A stretch of 64,000 nucleotides of DNA from Owenia fusiformis (GCA_903813345.2 CAIIXF020000006.1:32434710-32498709); one strand, 5' to 3'. Shown: positions 48,491-58,944, numbered from the stretch's first letter. Notes: a model not told the origin generated them from the letters alone. A program made the numbers and translations.

Positions 48491-48733
48491 GGCCTGTGGG
48501 AACGATCATTCTGAACAGCGCGTTAGTGCGCTAGCGCGTTCGCGCGTAGCGCGTGTTTTCATTATAACCACTGATTGGCAACAATTTAATGCAAAAATTA
48601 TTTACATATATTTATATAACTGTTTTTGTTAAAAAAATTTGTTTTTTAGTGCAATTGTTTTTTGTTCCTTTTTACCAATTCTTGAGAATGAAATAAAATG
48701 TCTTTCCAAACCTTGTTGGAACAAAATAGCATA

Positions 48734-49194
48734 CAAATGCTCTAATTTCAAGAGATTTACCTGTTATGCGATGAAATTTTTCCAGAATGTTGAAAGACAT
48801 TATAACAATATATCCAACTGTCATGACTTTCAGTTTCAAAATGAAAAAGTTATGGTTGTTATGGTAACAGGAGTCGAGGGTAAGTAGAGCAACGTCACAA
48901 CTGTGTTCTACAAATCTCTTTCCTGCTCATATGATCTTGGCACTCCACCATCTATTCCTATATTATATCAAATTATGTACCACAACAGCATAGGGCTTAG
49001 TAATGTAACATTATTTGATCATTTTATATTCCTACTATCATTGAATATTCAGTATTTTCCCCATTATCTATACATTCTTGGTGCATCTTGACCGGCGATT
49101 CAAAGACCTGACAGAACCGATGCTGCCCATCTCTCAGATTGCTTTCCAGCTGAGTCTCATTTGTATGTTGAACTTTTTACAAATATCGTATATA
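48734..49194. mobile_element. Insertion within sequence F
   Basis: Absent from the unbroken F copy at 18 kb. It contains AAAAGTTATGGTTGTTATGG and GAGTCGAGGGTAAGTAGAGC (about 48845-48893), a relative of the subterminal sequence of the mariner relic at 46766. Exact ends are unclear (ATACAA occurs near both borders). Confidence 0.5.
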
Positions 49195-49224
49195 CAACAT
49201 TTTCTTAGACCTCTCAATATTATA

Positions 49225-49614
49225 CAGGGTGTCCGTTACGTTGCTGCTTACGTTTGGACAACTAAAAATTAATGGCATTTTCGTACCTATCTTTGGGACC
49301 AGGTAGATATTTGAAGCTGTCAAGCAAATGACAAATAATTTTAACTTTATACGCATTATATCTAAAACAAGTGTTTCACAAAATCTCATGGTATAAATTG
49401 GATACCAAGCGTATAAATAAACCGTGTTTTTAAGCCTGGACGGTGAAGATACTTGACGTAAATATTTTGTAAGATCCGCAGGACTTTACGTTCGTCGTAA
49501 AGTTACGTTTGCTTTATGAATACCAAAATAAGTTTCCGCAATACGATACGTTGACGTAAGTCATACGTTGGCTTTATGAATAAGGCTTCTGAATAGCAAA
49601 TCAGACACGAGTAT
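49225..49614. other. Single mariner-like end, then unassigned DNA
   Basis: CAGGGTGTCCGTTACG follows TA inside sequence F, as a mariner-type left end would. No matching right end was found. Repeated TTACGT/ACGTAA words lie at 49455-49570. Confidence 0.45.
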
Positions 49615-49753
49615 TTACATCCGAGAGCTCCAATAATCGAGTAAGAAAATCAACACAACACAAACAAGACATTATGAAATTCACCAGATAAAGGTAATAT
49701 ATATTTTGCAAGTGGATCCAAGAGACCAAGTGGGCGAGTAAATTATTTTGCAT
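49615..49753 (-). repeat. Inverted-pair repeat, left copy
   Basis: CAAGTGGATCCAAGAGACCA and AGTGGGC, plus GAGCTCCAATAATCGA, are mirrored at 52088-52207. The pair brackets the Tigger-like element and the orphan frame. Confidence 0.6.
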
Positions 49754-49811
49754 GATACACACATTTCAATTTGGTATACGTATAGTGAATTCCCAGCGAT
49801 TGATTTCAGTA

Positions 49812-51256
49812 CAGTAAAACTGTCACAATGAACACCTCTTTAGTGAAGATCTGTGCCCAATGAACACATATGTCTACTCTATTGAACACCTGTGTGTAAG
49901 CGAACACCAATTCCCAGCCAGTAATTTCAGTAACTTTTAGAAGGGATTGTACCTACAATAAAACCTTTCAATCCGAGGGACCAGCTAAAAGCGTTCGGAT
50001 TGGGAGGTGTTCACATTTTGAGGTTTTGCAAGATTTTGGATTTTGAAGAAAGAGGAACAAATTCTCAATAAATATTTATAGTTTTTTTGTCTACATGGCT
50101 TCATGGTATTACAGTGACATGAAAATCCGATTCAAATGAATTGAATTAAGTCATCCTATAGTGTGTCTCAAAAAATGTTACACTTACAAAAAGTTCAATA
50201 TCTTTCATGATTTTGACTTTTCCCCTAAAATATACTTAGATACCATAAGACCAGTCTTTCTCAAATAAATTCACACCATCAGATTCAAAATCCGTCCAAG
50301 ATTGGCTGCACAGGACAGATTTTATAGACGCATGTGAAATCTGATTTGCGCCAACTTCTCAGTGGCTGGACATGTGGTGATCAATTTTTTTGGTGTGAAT
50401 GCTGTGAACAGTGATATCTTGATATGATCAATGATCCAGTTGTTTTATTTCCTGGATAGAAATACAAGATTTCATTGTCAGAGTGTTCAATTTTGTTATG
50501 ATGGCAACAAGATGGTGCAAATGCCTGTGGCAGATCGTTTGGTAAAACTCTTTGGAAATTAGAAGATTGATATTACAATTCATGCGCGCATGGGCAAGGG
50601 TACCTCAAGTTTAATTTGGAGAACATGTTGAGGGGACCACATGTTTATGTCTTATACCCAATGATCATATGTAAGACAAATAGGAAAATTACATAATGAC
50701 TCAGTTTAAGGTCAAGCTTCTACTCAGAAGAAAGTTAAATATTAAAGAAACTGTTCCTCTTTTTTCATTTGGTCAATCCAATCACTTAGAATTTGGCGCA
50801 AGTCAGATTTTACCATGGGACACTAAAAGCTGTCATGTGGAGCCAATCAATGACAGATTTTGAATTTGATGGTGTCAAATTATTCGAGAAAGATTTGGCT
50901 TTTGGTATCCAAAGTATATTTTAGGGAAAAGTCAAAATTATGAAAGATATTGAACTTTTTGTGAGTGTAACATTTTTTTGAGACACTCTGTAGAAAGCCC
51001 CACCATGAGTGAGATCATTCCCTTTTTTTCAAATATTTAAGCAATTTTGTATGGAACATGTTATATTTTATGAAAAGTGTTCAGATTAGATTTAGATTAT
51101 ATTTCAAACATGACTGTTCACTGTTCAAATTGGGAGGTGTTCACATTTCACGTTTTTTTAAACATTTGAGTCATTGGGAGGAAAAACGGAACCCAAAAAT
51201 GTTAAAATTGGGAGGTGTTCGGATTAGCCAAGTGTTCAGATATACAGGTTTTACTG
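49812..51256. mobile_element. Tigger/pogo-like DNA transposon, non-autonomous
   Basis: Left end CAGTAAAACTGTCACAATGA and right end, in reverse, CAGTAAAACCTGTATATCTG, each next to TA (49810-49811 and 51257-51258). GGGAGGTGTTC / GAACACCT words recur inside both ends. CAGT-AAACC ends with TA duplication are known for pogo/Tigger elements. It is split by a nested mariner-like element and no transposase was seen. Confidence 0.75.
50159..50990. mobile_element. Mariner-like element nested in the Tigger-like element
   Basis: GTGTGTCTCAAAAAATGTTA at the left and its inverse at the right continue through AAAAAGTTCAATATCTTTCA and GGTGTGAA/TTGACACC-type words, giving long inverted ends (about 150-200 bp). 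TA lies at both borders. Interior 50360-50750 has no recognisable transposase. Confidence 0.75.
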
Positions 51257-51415
51257 TACTACAATTGTTTCCAATCTTTTGGAGGAAAGTGTACATCATT
51301 CAAGAGAAATGACAGGTGACACACTGCCATGGGAACTGGTCAAATCAGATCTTCCCACGCTTTACGTCAAGCAAAAGAGGTCATTTCCCAGGATTATAGA
51401 TGAACCCTTGGCCAA

Positions 51416-51793
51416 TCAATGATATAGTTTACATAAGAGAAGTATGACTGTATGAATTCTGGGATATTTCTGTTTTGTTGAGACAGATGAGAATAAAATA
51501 AACCCTTTGCAAGATTGATCAGAATTGCCTCCTTCAGTCCAATCATCCAATACTTGGCTCAGCCTAAGAGTGACCAAGTGGAGAAAATGGACTATTGGTG
51601 TAACGTTAAGGTAGTCAATAAAAACCGGATCTCTAAATGCCGGACTCGGATATGGATTCAAACCAATCGGATCACAGATTTTTCTGTCAATTGAATAACC
51701 ATCCTCCTCAAATATAGGGTTATGTAGGGGCATAGCTAGCAAATGACGAGGAGGTGCAGCAAATGGCGTAGCATCATTTACGCAAAACGCCAT
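51416..51793 (-). CDS. Hypothetical orphan reading frame, 125 aa
   Basis: Not recognised. The frame starts at an ATG in good context (GCCATGG) and reads MAFCVNDATPFAAPPRHLLA then MPLHNPIFEEDGYSIDRKIC and a hydrophobic stretch VFIDYLNVTPIVHFLHLVTL before DDWTEGG. The first 85 residues have a balanced, protein-like composition, unlike the other short frames around it; the last 35 look less so and may be read-through past a splice donor or decay. No signal peptide or known motif is seen. It lies between the Tigger-like element and an inverted-pair repeat, so it could be a transposon-borne or exon fragment. Confidence 0.3.
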   Translation of the reverse strand: MAFCVNDATPFAAPPRHLLAMPLHNPIFEEDGYSIDRKICDPIGLNPYPSPAFRDPVFIDYLNVTPIVHFLHLVTLRLSQVLDDWTEGGNSDQSCKGFILFSSVSTKQKYPRIHTVILLLCKLYH

Positions 51794-52087
51794 GGCATAC
51801 TCTCAAAATTAAGAGAAAATTTGAATTTTTTATATTGAAAACAACAGGCAATTTTTTAAAAACAACTTGTAAAAATTGCCTGTTGCCTGCTGCTAATGAA
51901 ACCCCTGAATATTCTGATAAATTGGCCAATAACTTATTTGTGCATTCTAATCTGGTTATTATTGAATTCGCTTTTGATTTTGGAATTTACAGATTTGATA
52001 TTTATTGACTACTAAACTTTTAGTAGGTTTTCATTAATAACGCAACGTGAGTATGTGGAAATTGATATGTGTATATCCTGCCACCCC

Positions 52088-52207
52088 TGCAAAATAATGG
52101 ACTTGCCCACTTGGTCTCTTGGATCCACTTGTAAAATATATATAACCCCAGATAACGTCCTGGCTGCTGATGTGAGGAATGCTCATTCGATTATTGGAGC
52201 TGCTAGT
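52088..52207 (+). repeat. Inverted-pair repeat, right copy
   Basis: Mirror of 49615-49753 (GCCCACTTGGTCTCTTGGAT, TCGATTATTGGAGCT). Function unknown. Confidence 0.6.
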
Positions 52208-52877
52208 GTTTCCAGCCTTGAAACAGAAACTTCGAGGAATGAATTTTGAGAGTAGCGAGGAGATCAAAAGTACTGCATATTCTACTTTTACCAAAATGTC
52301 TTCAAATGAATTTTCGCATTCATTTGATTAATCGGAAGAAATATGTATACTCTCAAAGGGAAACAAAAAGGAAACCCAGAGGATGGGTTATCCTGAACCG
52401 TGAATTTGTATCTATAATTATGCAGAAAGGCAAAATGAAAGTATGCCCCTTAGAAAACTTACCCAGTGGGTAGATCTAAGAATGGTAAAGACTGGCATTG
52501 CTCTAAAACGCAATATATAAAAGCTAATCCACGCGTGTAATCATGAGATTAGTTATTTTGTGTTGCAGAACAGAGTGGTGTATAGGGGGCTGGCCAGAGT
52601 TGACCAATTACAAAGACTCCGCATGTGGTTTAGGTCCAACACTTCATTATATCTGTATTCATTTCTCTGGATTTGGAGAATATACATGTATCGTATTATA
52701 CTCTAAAATATCTGATTATCTAATTTACAGTGGACTATAGAAGTCTACATATATACTTACAGACTTGATTTACTTTGTATAATTAATTTATGTGAAAGAA
52801 CATTAGTATTTATTATACGTTTCTTTCTCTGATCAATACTTGACATTGAAGAATACGGGAGTTATTCATGTACTGCA
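52208..52877. other. Unassigned
   Basis: A 75-aa plus frame (52246-52473) with KRKPRGWVILNREF is not recognisable. No feature was called. Confidence 0.35.
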
Positions 52878-52977
52878 TTGTTCGAAAATATTGAACAATT
52901 ATTGCAACCGATTAGGCCTACTAAGACATTGTTCGAAAATAACAACTGTTTACCGATTAGGCCTACCAGAACATTTT
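52878..52977 (+). repeat. 50-bp tandem pair
   Basis: CATTGTTCGAAAATA and CCGATTAGGCCTAC occur in the same order twice. Confidence 0.7.
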
Positions 52978-53103
52978 AACCGAATAAGACCATATAATAC
53001 TAAGAGTTGACAAAACTGCAGCGTTGTCTACAAGGTGGGCATCGGCACTACACTATTACCAATACATCCTAAGGGTGAGCAAATTCTATTTATTTAATGT
53101 GGT

Positions 53104-53753
53104 TTGTTGTCTACGATTACGATCAATGTTCTGATTTTTGGTCACTCCCTAGTAAGTCAACTTCAGAAATACTCCTCGAAATTTAAGCAAAGAACCAATC
53201 TGGGTTTGAGTTTCCAGGATTGTTTGGTGAGCTTTAAAGGTGTAAGAGGGGAAAACTTGTTGGTGATAATTGGGGAAGCCATCAGTTTAAAAGTATGAGG
53301 GCTTACATTTGTGAGTCGGTTGCTTATTTATCTCCAGAAATAGTTTATTTGCAAGTCGGAGGAAATGATTTAGATAACTACGATTGTACGGTAAAGCAAC
53401 TTGCTGTAGCAATTTCGAGTTTATCCGAATTCCTAATCGAATGCCATGGTATCAAGGCTGTGTGTATTGGTCATTGTTTTATCCGTCTTAAAACAAAACG
53501 ACAGGATTATATATCAAGGCTCTACAAGTTACATTACCTGCCGAAACATCCCTCCATCCATATCGCTCAGAACAGAAGATTCTTTGAAGATCCAGGCAAA
53601 TACCTTTGGATTGACGGCATTCATCTTTCAGATGACGGGAATAAAGTTTTTACCACACATGGCGAACACTGCCGAACACTCACAACTACTCCCATGAAAG
53701 ACATGCGTCGAAATCTGTCCTTCATTGTTCAATGCCCCACTTTATTAATTTAA
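53104..53753 (+). pseudogene. SGNH-type hydrolase, frameshifted
   Basis: Two overlapping frames together spell one SGNH/GDSL esterase-like domain: VLIFGHSLV (nucleophile Ser block, about 53140) in the first, then after a frame change near 53290 PEIVYLQVGGND (oxyanion-hole Asn block, about 53358) and WIDGIHLSDDG (Asp-His block, about 53613) in the second. All three catalytic blocks are present but cannot be read in one frame, so the gene is broken unless an unseen intron or sequence error explains it. SGNH domains of this kind are found in host genes and also in some retroelements, including tyrosine-recombinase (Ngaro-type) ones. No reverse transcriptase or recombinase lies next to it, so its origin is open. 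The real start is unclear: the first frame opens after a stop at 53095 without an ATG. Confidence 0.75.
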
Positions 53754-54957
53754 CTGATTACGTACGATCGTTTCTTTTTGTCATTTGATTTCATCCTGGC
53801 TGTCTGTTTTATTCCGCCAAGGTTAAAAAGCAAGGGACTAAAATCACAGCTTCATTTAAACCAAAAACTCCAAACCGGAGGCATTTTTAAGTCCAGACTA
53901 GATTGTGTTCCTTGGTACAATATTATAATATGTAACTTAACGTATGACATTCGGGACATGTGTTTAAAACAGAAAACAGCTTACAGAACGAGAATAGCCA
54001 ACCTCCTCTATTTCGTAACATTTTGTCAAAGTAACTAGAAATAGTTGTGAAACAATAAATACTAGCGTTACTTATAGTAGTACACTCGCCTCCAGCAACC
54101 TTTAGCCCCTTTTATTGGACGTGTTAAAGCCTTTCATGTTTGAGTTGTAGAGAAAAAAATATTTGTAGGGCTGCAGATTTCCAATTCCTCACTTTTCTAA
54201 GTTTTCGCTATTAACAATTAGTCGGAAATTGCCACAAATCATGTAACGTACAGAATATGCATCCATCCGAAGTTCTACCAAAAATATATTGAGTTAATAA
54301 ATAGAAAATTGAATTTAACTTTGTTGAACACAAAATTGTTATCTCCTTCGAAAATATTGGGACAGTTCGGAGGTGCAGAAAATAAAGGAACCAGTTGGGG
54401 AGTTAAGGCTGTCAAACCTATAGGGGGATGTATGATATTGAAAAATAATGTATCCTTTTAAAAACAAATGTTAAAAGACATAGAAAAGGTGTCCATTCGT
54501 CTGTACTTTTTTCAAAATACCTGTTCATTTGTAATTGTCTGTTCGGCTAATAACCCGATGATCGGATCTAGTACAGAGGCCAATAATTTCTTTCATCGGT
54601 TTGCCCCTCTTGATTTTATCAGGACCGCCCACGTCAGTGGGTCATCTTCACTGGAACCAGACTATATTCTTGTCCGACGCAGGAGAGAAATCATAATATC
54701 AATACTTTTGCAAATGCGGCGTTCCCCTTTTGCTTTTGCAAATGTTGAAAATTGAATGCGATTGTAACCCCGGGAGTGTAACATTGCTCAGAGGGACTCG
54801 ATCCCTTAAAGTCTCCGATAAATCGGACTACGTATACCGCCGTGTTTACATTAGGGGATTAGAAAAGTTTATTTTTATTTAGGTATGCAAGCAATATCAA
54901 TATTAGGCCTTCATGCATGTACTCGCGTGTACAATCAGCATGCCCTTCAATATTATA
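53754..54957. other. Unassigned
   Basis: Frames at 53778-54038 and 54468-54755 (plus) have no recognisable domain. They may be 3' remains of the SGNH-bearing unit. Confidence 0.35.
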
Positions 54958-55571
54958 CATGGTGGGCCAAAAAAAACGCCACTTTTTTTCAAGCCACTAT
55001 AACTTTTTTATTTTCCAACCTACATACCCCAAATTGTGCAGTTATATAGTGCCAAGGGTTCTTAGTAATGTAACACGTCCTTCAACTGGGATTATATTTG
55101 ATGTAAAAGAGGAGTTCAATTGGTCCGCCACTCCATTTGTTGATAGATTTTAGTTTTAGCCGCCTTGCTGATATAGCAGTATCAATGAAATGTTAGCTAT
55201 ATTTTTTTCAACGTGTCTTAATTGCCAGCTTTAGTTAAGTAATTTTTTAGATTGGGTGCCTTCATACCATCTCCTGGAGACCTCCCCATACCCGATACTC
55301 ACTTGGGTTTGAATTAGGGCTATTAGCTTGCGGTCATCAGGGCGTATCAGTTTAGGAACATTATGCAAATTATGCCTATTTCTCATGGCACACCACATGG
55401 TTAAGTGAGACGCTGGTGACATATTTTATTCCAGTAAAATTGTATAATTCATGATCAATGGCTAGATAACAACCTCAAGTTTCATTTGGTATGTAAATTA
55501 TGATTTTGTATCAAAAATTAAAAAAGTTATATAGCATTTTGAAAAAAGTGGCGTTTTTTTTGCCCACCCTG
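54958..55571. mobile_element. Mariner-like element, 614 bp
   Basis: Left end CATGGTGGGCCAAAAAAAAC and right end, in reverse, CAGGGTGGGCAAAAAAAACG share GCCACTTTTTTTCAA and TATAACTTTTTTA (about 55 bp). TA lies at both borders (54956-54957 and 55572-55573). A 63-aa minus frame inside is not a recognisable transposase. Confidence 0.8.
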
Positions 55572-55877
55572 TATAAACCAGGCTATTCAAGTACTACATA
55601 ATCTACTTCATCTACAAAGTATATCTAATAGTAATTTTCAATTTCAATGGTGAAACTTGCCTGGTTACGATTATTCGGGAAATCAACACGGGACGAAGAT
55701 TGTTCACCTTCCTGACTTACCTCTGAAGCCTGTACCTTGTAATCTCTTTATATAGGTTAGCGAGAGCGCTGCGCCTGCGCAGTTTTAAACTTTGGCGCAC
55801 ACTTTAAAACAATTGGACCACAATTTCATTCGTACCTCATTATCATCTGGTCGCAAATAGTTGCGATGCGTGATACT
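55572..55877. other. Unassigned, perhaps the outer end of a Harbinger element
   Basis: GTCGCAAATAGTTGCGATGC near 55850 resembles the GCGAT/TCGCAA words around 56380-56450 and 57735-57900. Confidence 0.4.
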
Positions 55878-56368
55878 GGAGAGGTTAAGCTACCGTATAA
55901 AATCCAAAACGCAACTTAAACGTATCAATCGGCCCTATACAAATACATGTAGAGTTCACACATAAATAGCCGTTCAGCTCTAGTGTTTGTTTAGACTACA
56001 CCATAGCTTGTAATGATTAACATAGTATCCCATTGATGAAGTTCAATAGCTGGTTTTCTAATACATATTTTAAACGAGCTCGTTTCGTAAGATTATTGGA
56101 GTTAAATCATGCGTAACATACATCATCTTCTTCAGAAAGAATTATACTCTGCATCGAAATCAAAATTGCAAGGATAGTATTCAACAGACATGAGTATAAT
56201 GATTTCCGTTGATAGCAACGTGGAAATTTAAAATCTCCCGTTCTAAACACGCAACTTTGAAGTTGAACGGGTATCTGAAGTAGACTAAAGCGATACAATC
56301 CTATGTTGATTCAATGTACTTTGCGTTTACGTATACGTTTTGAAAAACCGTATTTGCTTAACCTCTCC
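55878..56368. mobile_element. MITE with GGAGAGGTTAAGC ends
   Basis: GGAGAGGTTAAGC at the left and GCTTAACCTCTCC at the right are exact inverses, with TACGGT/ACCGTAT and CAAAACG/CGTTTTG words just inside. No target duplication was obvious. It interrupts a region rich in TTGCGAT/ATCGCAA. Confidence 0.65.
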
Positions 56369-56628
56369 ATTATCAATTGAGCGCAATCGCAGACGCAAAG
56401 CAATCGCAAAACAATTAAAACGTAAGTTGCGATCGCAAGTGTAGAGTGTATTTTGGCGCGAAATTTAAAAGGACACTGGCGCTAGTTTTTGACATTGATT
56501 GATTGAAATTGATAGAAATCCAATAATTGATATGATTTGATTGGTTGCGCATGCATTACACTTGTGCAAGACATAAGTGCGCCAAAATGCAAATCGATTT
56601 ACATTGAACAGACGGTAGTCGGAGAAAC

Positions 56629-56775
56629 ATGTCGAGGGCAAGGAATTGGACAAATGATGAACAAGAATTATTAGTATCTCTCATTGAGAAGGATGCAAAT
56701 ATTATTTTGGCACCACTTAGCTGTCAAATAACAATACAGTCACAGGATAGTTGCTGGGCAAGGGTAGCTGAAAAA
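56629..56775 (+). pseudogene. Myb/SANT-like DNA-binding protein of a Harbinger element (partial)
   Basis: An ATG at 56629 begins MSRARNWTNDEQELLVSLIE then KDANIILAPLS and SCWARVAEK, a trihelical Myb/SANT-like domain of the type encoded beside Harbinger transposases, with the expected tryptophans (W7 and the late W). In PIF/Harbinger elements this partner protein binds the transposon ends or helps the transposase into the nucleus. After about 49 residues the frame degenerates into unrelated sequence and stops at 56916, so the copy is truncated or an intron border is unseen. It points away from its usual partner, whose fragment lies at 57091-57339 on the minus strand, so the two coding pieces converge. 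Confidence 0.65.
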
Positions 56776-57090
56776 AAATTATTTTCCTTTGGAACAAAAT
56801 ATGAAACACGTCTTTTGCATTGTGATCAAAGCAAATCATGTTTGAATCAGGGTCGGGATGAAAATGTGAAAATCTACAATTTTGAGACGAACTCTCATTT
56901 CAAATTGAAAATCTAACTCTTTCCGACGACTCAACTTCAATGCGATGGGTGATGCTTGAACAACAGATACAGAGTACATGTCTATGTAAAAAAGAAAATC
57001 GTGCTTTTTCATTTTTAAACTATCAAATTTAACAACTTAGTAATTTGCAGTGATATGCATTTATTCTATTATGTAGAATTAACAACGTTT

Positions 57091-57339
57091 CTATTCATAT
57101 TCAAACTCGATCAAATAAAATGTGATCAACATTTTTAGAAACCCCGGGATGAAATGATTGTTCCTATTCTTTGGTGTCAGTTCGTCTTCAAAAAGGTTTA
57201 TAACCTCTATTAACAATGCTTTCGGCATTCTGTATCTCTGGAGCATCTCGATGTCATTTAGTGAATCGAGTGGGTTAAACCTATCTCGAAATACTCTTCG
57301 GCCAATACGATGGTGGTGATCCAGAATGAAATGAAACAT
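57091..57339 (-). pseudogene. Harbinger (HARBI1-like) transposase N-terminal fragment
   Basis: Starting from an ATG at 57339 it reads RVFRDRFNPLDSLNDIEMLQ, RYRMPKALLIEVINLFEDEL and IPGFLKMLITF, the conserved N-terminal region of HARBI1-like transposases. Only about 80 codons remain of the usual 350 or so; the DDE nuclease domain is absent, so it cannot be active. The normal role is excision and insertion of the element at a 3-bp target. Confidence 0.75.
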
Positions 57340-57905
57340 CTTGGTGTTCTTGTACTTTTGCAGACGATGTAGGTAAGGTACATATACACTAGGAATACTC
57401 AGAACATTAGTGTAGTAGTGGCAAGATTAATTCACCAAACAAGCTTTATTAGCTAGTTAAATATTTAATTGGCGAAAATCCTATGCTCCAAAGAGCACGA
57501 AATATTGCAGGCGTATACAGTATGTTGCGTTCGCAATATTAAGAAACAAACGTGATTTTTAAGGATTTACAGGCTCAATTAAATGTATATTTTAATCATA
57601 TTAAATAAATAAAATTGAACAATTTCTTCGATACTATTGATTAATACTTAATAGGTAGTGAAATGACCGATATAAAACACCACAAAATATCCATTAACAT
57701 AGATAAAATAACGCTCAAAGATGAACTAGATTTGCGATTTGATTTGCGACAGGGTAAACGTCGTCGCAACTTTTTGTTTAGTAGCGATCAGAAAATCGAT
57801 AACTTTGCGTCAGACTTGCGATGCGATGGAATGATAATAACATTTTTGGGAAATAGTTGCGTTGCGATGTCTTGCGATGCGATTCGCATGCGATTTTGCA
57901 GCGTT

Positions 57906-58235
57906 TTAACCACGTGGACTTGGATGTGAGAGTTGTCTCTCCACAATAGGAGGTATTGGCAATTGAGGTTAATTACTCATGTTAGGGGACTGATTTTTCC
58001 CCACCAGTAATTCATGAATGAAACATTGATATGAGGTCAATTTTAGGTTTTATTAGCTTCATAATTACATCATGGAAAACCATCTACTAGAACTACTGGG
58101 AGAGATTGCTCTCAAATCCGATGCCCACGTTAGTTTTTTGTTAATTTTTTATTTTATTGAATATTTGAGGATTGGGAGTAGTAAAAATTAACAAATCACA
58201 TTATTCAGGATGTAAATACACCGTAAAGGGTAAAA
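57906..58235. other. Unassigned
   Basis: A short frame from the ATG at 58072 ends at a donor-like GTTAGT (58129) after 19 codons, but its phase does not match the zinc-finger exon at 58945, so no gene is called. Confidence 0.35.
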
Positions 58236-58301
58236 TTAAATGTGTATTTCACCCAATCCTTTACATGAAATCTACTTGAATGTATGGATGTCACTTAGGA
58301 A
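58236..58301 (+). repeat. Flanking direct repeat, left copy
   Basis: GTATTTCACCCAATCCTTTA through TGTATGGATGTCACTTAGGA recurs almost exactly at 61152-61218, outside the palindromic element. It overlaps a perfect 16-bp stem hairpin (58287-58302 with 58309-58324). Confidence 0.85.
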
Positions 58302-58324
58302 ACATAGATTTCCTAAGTGACATC
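58287..58324. repeat. Perfect 16-bp stem hairpin
   Basis: GATGTCACTTAGGAAA, a 6-nt loop CATAGA, and its exact inverse. The right-hand direct repeat at 61.2 kb lacks the second arm. Confidence 0.85.
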
Positions 58325-58383
58325 TATATTATTGAGTAGAGTGAATGTTTATTCTAAATCACGGGATGTCATCGCCTGATTTG

Positions 58384-58779
58384 GTCAATGTTAGGGAGCA
58401 GGTCGTTTTTACAATAAATTTCAATATTTTCACACAAAATATTTTTTACTGAAAAACTGCTCATTCGCAGAGAAAATGTACTAGCACATGCAATGACAAT
58501 GTCAATCACGCTTCTGTACGAAATTCGGCGGAAGTCTTTTATAATCTAATACGAAGTTACTAAAAAAGGCGCGAACGCCCTACACTCAAAATGATCGTTT
58601 TTCCATTATAACTTTTTAACGTAATTTAACGAAGGCTTCTAATTATTATCCAAGATAGTCTAAATACCGATTAAAATATTTCTTACTTCAAACAGATACG
58701 CCGTCTTTTATTCAATTTTTTAAAAAATAATAAAAAATAACTCTTGTCAATGTTAGGGAGCAGTCAATGTTAGGGAGCA
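58384..58779 (+). repeat. 17-bp motif GTCAATGTTAGGGAGCA, left arm (3 copies)
   Basis: Exact copies at 58384-58400, 58746-58762 and 58763-58779 (the last two in tandem). Inverse copies are at 60567-60583, 60584-60600 and 60947-60963. This is a candidate protein-binding site of the element. Confidence 0.9.
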
Positions 58780-58944
58780 AAATGATTTTATCAGAATATT
58801 AAAAATGTAGCAAATGGCCATTTAAAATATGTATGGCATTTATAAACTAAACAATATTGTTTGAATGATTATTTTAAACCCCTTGCCTTAACAAAATTTA
58901 ACAAAATCGATAAAAAAATTGTTTTGCATTTTTGTTATCTTCAG

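Larger units (their letters stand above)
42791..48569. mobile_element. 5.8-kb inverted-repeat element with 9-bp duplication ACTGATTGG
   Basis: The left end GGTTATAATGAAAACACGCG and its exact inverse at the right are followed by alternating CG-rich DNA (CGCTACGCGC, GCTAGCGC) and weaker inverted similarity (GGGACATGTATAA / GGAACATGTATAA). ACTGATTGG is directly repeated outside (42782-42790 and 48570-48578), and the unbroken F copy has it once. A 9-bp duplication with long ends would fit Mutator-like elements, but no transposase was recognised. The interior carries a family B MITE, a mariner relic and repeated GTGAAAATCGACATG words. Confidence 0.8.
41297..49224 (+). repeat. Dispersed sequence F, copy split by insertions
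   Basis: Segments 41297-41380, 42752-42781, 48579-48733 and 49195-49224 line up in order with the unbroken copy at 18010-18560 (minus). The gaps are the 1366-bp element (41381-42746), the 5.8-kb element (42791-48569) and about 460 bp at 48734-49194. The 30-bp piece between the first two insertions has the same length in both copies. A mariner-type end (CAGGGTGTCC) begins right after TA at 49225. Confidence 0.8.
56369..57905. mobile_element. PIF/Harbinger element remains with GCGAT-rich ends
   Basis: Subterminal clusters of ATCGCAA/TTGCGAT words lie at about 56378-56440 and 57735-57900. Between them are a Myb/SANT-like exon (plus) and the start of a Harbinger transposase (minus), the two proteins such elements normally carry. 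Exact ends and target duplication were not found. Confidence 0.6.

Noticed and set aside
55231-55422. Transposase fragment inside the mariner-like element
   Set aside because: The minus-strand 63-aa frame shows no HTH or DDE motif I can defend.
58072-58128. Possible first exon of the zinc-finger gene (ATG plus 19 codons, GTTAGT donor)
   Set aside because: The phase does not match the acceptor at 58943-58944, and no coding similarity supports it.
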